A DNA stretch of 9,662 nucleotides from an uncultured Oscillospiraceae bacterium (GTDB lineage: Bacteria > Bacillota > Clostridia > Oscillospirales > Acutalibacteraceae): the NCBI GenBank assembly GCA_902465155.1, contig CABQLY010000027.1, positions 1 to 9,662 of the forward strand, in the 5' to 3' direction. This document shows positions 6,977-9,662 of this stretch, in pieces. Every line of letters starts with the position of its first letter. Within the stretch, counting starts at the first letter, position 1. A model generated the notes under the pieces. The model saw only the letters and a list, made by a program, of their open reading frames with translations, was not told where the DNA came from and did not search any database. Both the position numbers and the translations under genes were made by a program.

Positions 6977-8530
6977 TTACGGCTGCAAAGTGTTAAAATT
7001 TTTTAAAAACAACACGGCCGATTGCGGCTTTAAAACAAGGCTGTTGCCCTGCAGGGTAAAATCGCCGTTTTGGTAAAGCAGCTCGCCTTGCGGTTTTTCG
7101 GAAGTAACGGCAGTTGCTTTGGGGTTTATGCAAACGGTAATTTTTTCGGTTTGGTTTTCGCGGCAGTAAATTAGCGCGTCCTGCGCCAAAACAAATTCTA
7201 CCTTAGCGCTGCTGCTCAGGGCTGAATGCTGCTTGCGCAGGGCAATAAGGCGCTGCGTTTCACGCCACAGCGAATTTTCGCTGCTTTGCTGCGCGGCTAC
7301 GGTCGGGCGGTTTTCGTCTGGGTCTAACGGCAAATAAAGGCTTTTGGGGTCGGCCGAGCTAAACCCGGCGTTTGGGCCGCTGCCCCACTGCATGGGTGTG
7401 CGGCAGTTGTTGCGCCCGTAGCTGCCTTCTACCGACTTTAAATTTTTTACGGGACGCATACCAATTTCGTCGCCGTAATAAATAAATGGCGCGCCCGGCA
7501 TAGTTAAAATAAAGGCGTAGGCTAGTTTTAGCTCGGCCGGGGTTAATGCACCGGAGATACGCCCGCAATCGTGACTGCCGGTTGGCAGGCAGATTAAGCC
7601 ATGGCCGTTGGTGTCAGCATACATTTTTTTAAAATTTTGAACAAATTCGGCCGCGCTGCCGCCTTTAACTGAAAAATAAGGCGCGGCGCAGCGAAAAAGG
7701 GAGTTGGTGTTAAAGGGCTTAAATGGCAAAATAAAATCCATGTGAAAACCGCCGGCAATAGATTTATCCGGCTCGCCCCATTCCGAGATCATGGCCGCCT
7801 GTGGAAATTCAGCGTCTAAAAACGCACGGATCTCCTGCCACAGGGCAATGGCGCCCTTATGCTCCGGGTCGTTTTTTACTAAAGAGGGGGCCATATCCAC
7901 TCGAAAACCGTCGCACCCCATGTTTAGCCAAAAACGCATAATATTTTTCAGCTCCCGCACATTGGCGCGCGGCCCCTCGGCGGTTGGCGGTTGCTGCCAG
8001 GGCTTTTTTTCATCCCGTTCGTAGTAGCCGTAATTTAAGGCCGGCTGGTGCGAAAAATAGTTGGTTACGCAGCAGCCGTTCCGCTGGGAAAACCCGCTAA
8101 TGTAGCTTTGGGCCGGAATATCCCAAACGCTGGAGGTCCAAACATAGCGGTCGGTGTATTCGTTTTTTTCGGCCAGCGCCGATTTTTGAAAGTCCGGATT
8201 TTGCATAGAGGTGTGCCCCGGAACCAAATCTAACAGCACGCGCATATTGCGCTTGTGGGCCTGCTCAAAAACATTTTTTAAATCCTCGTTGGTGCCGTAA
8301 CGCTTGGCAACGGCGTAGTAATTGGTAATGTCGTAGCCGGCGTCTAAAAACGGCGATTCAAAGCAAGGGTTTATCCAAATGGCGTTACAGCCAAGCTCTA
8401 AAATGTAGTCCAGCTTTGCAATAATGCCTTGCAGGTCGCCAATGCCGTCGCCGTTGGTGTCGTAAAACGATTGCGGATAGATCTGGTAAAAAACAGCTGT
8501 TTCTAACCAGGGGGGTAATTTTTGGTTCAT
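6977..8530 (-). CDS. GH13 alpha-glucosidase-type glycoside hydrolase
   Basis: This is a 517-residue retaining glycosidase of family GH13, closest in layout to oligo-1,6-glucosidase, alpha-glucosidase and trehalose-synthase types. There is no signal peptide, so it acts in the cytoplasm on imported oligosaccharides. The (beta/alpha)8 barrel begins with AVFYQIYPQSF (12-22) and a Ca2+ loop, DTNGDGIGD (24-32). Region I is DLVPGH (101-106). Region II is GFRVDMA, with nucleophile D212 and R210. Region III is ISEWGE, with acid/base E250. Region IV is GSHD, with H320 and D321. YYGDEIGM (351-358) and CRTPMQW (376-382) are further hallmarks, and a beta-sandwich domain follows from about 440. Region I has Gly where Asn is usual, region IV has Ser where Asn is usual, and M213 follows the nucleophile, so the substrate is uncertain. 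The second ATG (8530) is preferred over the ATG at 8536 because AAAGGAG is 8 nt away instead of 2. An AraC regulator is divergent to it. Confidence 0.9.
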   Translation of the reverse strand: MNQKLPPWLETAVFYQIYPQSFYDTNGDGIGDLQGIIAKLDYILELGCNAIWINPCFESPFLDAGYDITNYYAVAKRYGTNEDLKNVFEQAHKRNMRVLLDLVPGHTSMQNPDFQKSALAEKNEYTDRYVWTSSVWDIPAQSYISGFSQRNGCCVTNYFSHQPALNYGYYERDEKKPWQQPPTAEGPRANVRELKNIMRFWLNMGCDGFRVDMAPSLVKNDPEHKGAIALWQEIRAFLDAEFPQAAMISEWGEPDKSIAGGFHMDFILPFKPFNTNSLFRCAAPYFSVKGGSAAEFVQNFKKMYADTNGHGLICLPTGSHDCGRISGALTPAELKLAYAFILTMPGAPFIYYGDEIGMRPVKNLKSVEGSYGRNNCRTPMQWGSGPNAGFSSADPKSLYLPLDPDENRPTVAAQQSSENSLWRETQRLIALRKQHSALSSSAKVEFVLAQDALIYCRENQTEKITVCINPKATAVTSEKPQGELLYQNGDFTLQGNSLVLKPQSAVLFLKNFNTLQP

Positions 8531-8538
8531 AATCATTG

Positions 8539-8545
8539 CTCCTTT
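8539..8545 (-). promoter_or_regulatory. Shine-Dalgarno that decides the glycosidase start
   Basis: Read on the minus strand, AAAGGAG occupies 8545-8539. The first ATG (8536) is only 2 nt away. The second ATG (8530), two codons later, has an 8-nt spacer, which is near optimal. The shorter protein begins MNQKLPPWLE. Confidence 0.65.
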
Positions 8546-8546
8546 A

Positions 8547-8575
8547 TTGCAATATGCACGATTTTATTGTATAAT
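8547..8575 (+). promoter_or_regulatory. predicted promoter of the AraC-family gene
   Basis: The -35 is TTGCAA (8547-8552), the spacer is 17 nt, and the -10 is a perfect TATAAT (8570-8575). The start would be near 8582, giving a leader of about 67 nt. The -35 lies within a perfect palindrome, TATTGCAATA (8545-8554), a possible operator. The -10 overlaps the opposing glycosidase promoter. A second -10-like TACAAT (8622-8627) nearer the gene has no matching -35. Confidence 0.6.
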
Positions 8576-8599
8576 AATATAACTTTAAGTGTTAAACAA
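8571..8599 (-). promoter_or_regulatory. predicted promoter of the glycosidase gene
   Basis: On the minus strand the -35 is TTGTTT (8599-8594), the spacer is 17 nt, and the -10 is TATTAT (8576-8571). Transcription would start near 8564, giving a leader of about 34 nt. The weak -35 fits a promoter needing an activator such as the adjacent AraC-type protein. That dependence is inference. Confidence 0.55.
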
Positions 8600-8648
8600 C
8601 GCTAAAACTACTTAAAAATAATACAATACTACTTTTTGGGGGAAGAAT

Positions 8649-9506
8649 ATGCCTAAAACAACAAAGGAGCAGCGCAGGCACAGCTCGGCCTTGGTGCCAT
8701 ACAGCTACTACCAGGGCGAATTGCCGCTTAGTTACCCTAAGGTTGGGGTGCATTGGCACAGCGAATTAGAGCTGATTATTATTCTATCCGGCCGGGGGGA
8801 GCTTTTTTGCGAGGGGGTTCGAACGGCCTTTGCGGCCGGGGATATTCTTTTTATTTTGCCCAAAAGGCTGCATGGGCTTTTTGTGCAAACCGGCGGTAGC
8901 TTTAAGTTTAACAGCATTGTGTTTAGCCCCAAAATGCTTTTAGGGGCATTGCCCGACCGCAGCGATCGGGATTATTTGCTTTGGCTAACCGAAAGTAACG
9001 CCCCCGCTTTTTTTAAAATTGGGCAAAGCGCTGCCGAGTACCAAAAAATTTACCGGTGCGTTTGCAGCGTAATGCAGCGGGCTAAAATTGGCACCGCCCT
9101 GCAGGATCTTTACCTTAAATCGGACCTATTTTTGTTTTTTGCGCTGTTTTTTGAGCGGCAAAAGCCGGCGCAGCCAGCTTTAAAGGCGGCAGGCGGCGCC
9201 TTAATTTTGCCGGCTTTAAAATATATTCAAAGCCACTGCGAAAGCGCCGTTACCGTGCGGCAGCTGGCCCGGGCCTGCAGTTTAAGCCCCAGCTATTTTA
9301 TGGCCTGCTTTAAGCGGGCGGTGGGGCTGCCGGCCATGCAGTATTTAAATTTAGTACGGGTAGAAAAGGCCTGCAATTTGCTAACCGGTACCAAAAAATC
9401 GGTAGCGCAAATAGCCTTTGAAACGGGGTTCGAAAATCTTTCAAACTTTAACCGCGTGTTTAAAAAGGCGGTTGGTTTAACGCCGCTGCAATACCGCAAT
9501 CAGTAA
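8649..9506 (+). CDS. AraC-family transcriptional regulator
   Basis: This 285-residue DNA-binding regulator has an N-terminal cupin-type sensor domain. It carries HWH (35-37), E41, the G-R-G turn at 48-50 and AAGDILFILP (62-71). A linker follows at about 175-185. The C-terminal AraC/XylS DNA-binding domain has two helix-turn-helix units: the first around VTVRQLARACSLSPSYF (201-217), the second around SVAQIAFETGFENLSNFNRV (251-270). It ends with the classic F-K-K-A-V-G-L-T-P-L-Q-Y-R. Length is normal. The ATG is preceded by GGGGGA (8638-8643) at 5-nt spacing. It is divergent from the GH13 gene with a 118-nt shared regulatory region, so it most likely activates that gene in response to a sugar bound by the cupin domain. 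The effector is unknown. Confidence 0.93.
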   Translation: MPKTTKEQRRHSSALVPYSYYQGELPLSYPKVGVHWHSELELIIILSGRGELFCEGVRTAFAAGDILFILPKRLHGLFVQTGGSFKFNSIVFSPKMLLGALPDRSDRDYLLWLTESNAPAFFKIGQSAAEYQKIYRCVCSVMQRAKIGTALQDLYLKSDLFLFFALFFERQKPAQPALKAAGGALILPALKYIQSHCESAVTVRQLARACSLSPSYFMACFKRAVGLPAMQYLNLVRVEKACNLLTGTKKSVAQIAFETGFENLSNFNRVFKKAVGLTPLQYRNQ

Positions 9507-9539
9507 AATTGCCAAACGGCCGTTGGCCCGCAATTTTTT
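9505..9539 (+). terminator. intrinsic terminator of the AraC-family gene
   Basis: AAAATTGC (9505-9512), which overlaps the stop codon, pairs perfectly with GCAATTTT (9530-9537). The interior contains CAA/TTG pairing and a palindromic CGGCCG (9517-9522). Six T residues follow (9534-9539). Confidence 0.75.
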
Positions 9540-9553
9540 GCCGGAGCTGGCAG

Positions 9554-9662
9554 GTTAAGCGGTTTAACAAAAGGGGAATCCCCTTAGAATTTACAATTAC
9601 TTCATAATGTAGGTTTGTCAATGATGTGTTACAAAAATCAGAAAACTTCGCCGTTGGATAAA
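9554..9662. other. AT-richer noncoding tail with hairpins
   Basis: GTTAA (9554-9558) and TTAAC (9564-9568) flank a 5-nt loop. AAGGGG (9571-9576) and CCCCTT (9580-9585) flank a 3-nt loop. From about 9586 the sequence becomes visibly more AT-rich and loses the GCC/GGC-rich texture of the rest. No ORF, promoter pair or recognised element was found before the window ends at 9662. Confidence 0.35.

Noticed and set aside
9593..9621. Minus-strand promoter with a perfect TTGACA (9621-9616)
   Set aside because: No acceptable -10 at 16-18 nt spacing, and it would read convergently into the AraC-gene terminator.

Overview
The window reads as an ordinary chromosomal stretch from a low-to-mid GC Gram-positive bacterium, most likely a Clostridia-type Firmicute (inference). 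The reasons are strong Shine-Dalgarno sequences, sigma-A promoters with an extended -10 of the form TGG-TATAMT, U-tailed intrinsic terminators, and TTG/GTG starts. Codon choice is peculiar: Ile is almost always ATT and Phe TTT, while Ala, Gly, Thr and Tyr favour C-ending codons. No species can be named from the sequence alone. Six protein genes are supported, and no rRNA, tRNA, CRISPR array or transposase gene was seen.

Layout. Positions 1-243 hold a degenerate 14-15 nt tandem repeat and a promoter overlapped by two adjacent palindromes. It drives a 100-residue Dabb-family (dimeric alpha/beta barrel) protein (244-546). After a 323-nt gap with a direct repeat and a probable terminator comes a Na+/solute symporter of the PutP type (870-2423), with its own consensus promoter and a perfect terminator. 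A 490-nt intergenic region follows, with nested inverted repeats, a third extended -10 promoter and a 15-nt tandem repeat. It leads to the overlapping pair sbcD-sbcC (2914-6827), which encodes the Mre11/Rad50-like nuclease-ATPase that processes DNA ends and hairpins.

A shared terminator (about 6925-6960) separates sbcC from a convergent cytoplasmic GH13 alpha-glucosidase-type gene (8530-6977, minus strand). An AraC-family regulator (8649-9506) is divergently transcribed from it. The two predicted promoters overlap at their -10 elements, so the pair looks like a small self-contained sugar-use unit: regulator plus intracellular glycosidase. No transporter for its substrate is present in the window. 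The last 100 nt is more AT-rich and contains hairpins but no recognisable gene.

Apart from sbcD with sbcC, and the GH13 gene with the AraC gene, the neighbours show no obvious functional link. I did not find a convincing undescribed system. The items most worth checking are the palindrome-covered promoter of the Dabb gene, the overlapping divergent promoters, the unusual active-site motifs of the GH13 enzyme, the short tandem repeats in three successive intergenic regions, and the scarcity of GATC.
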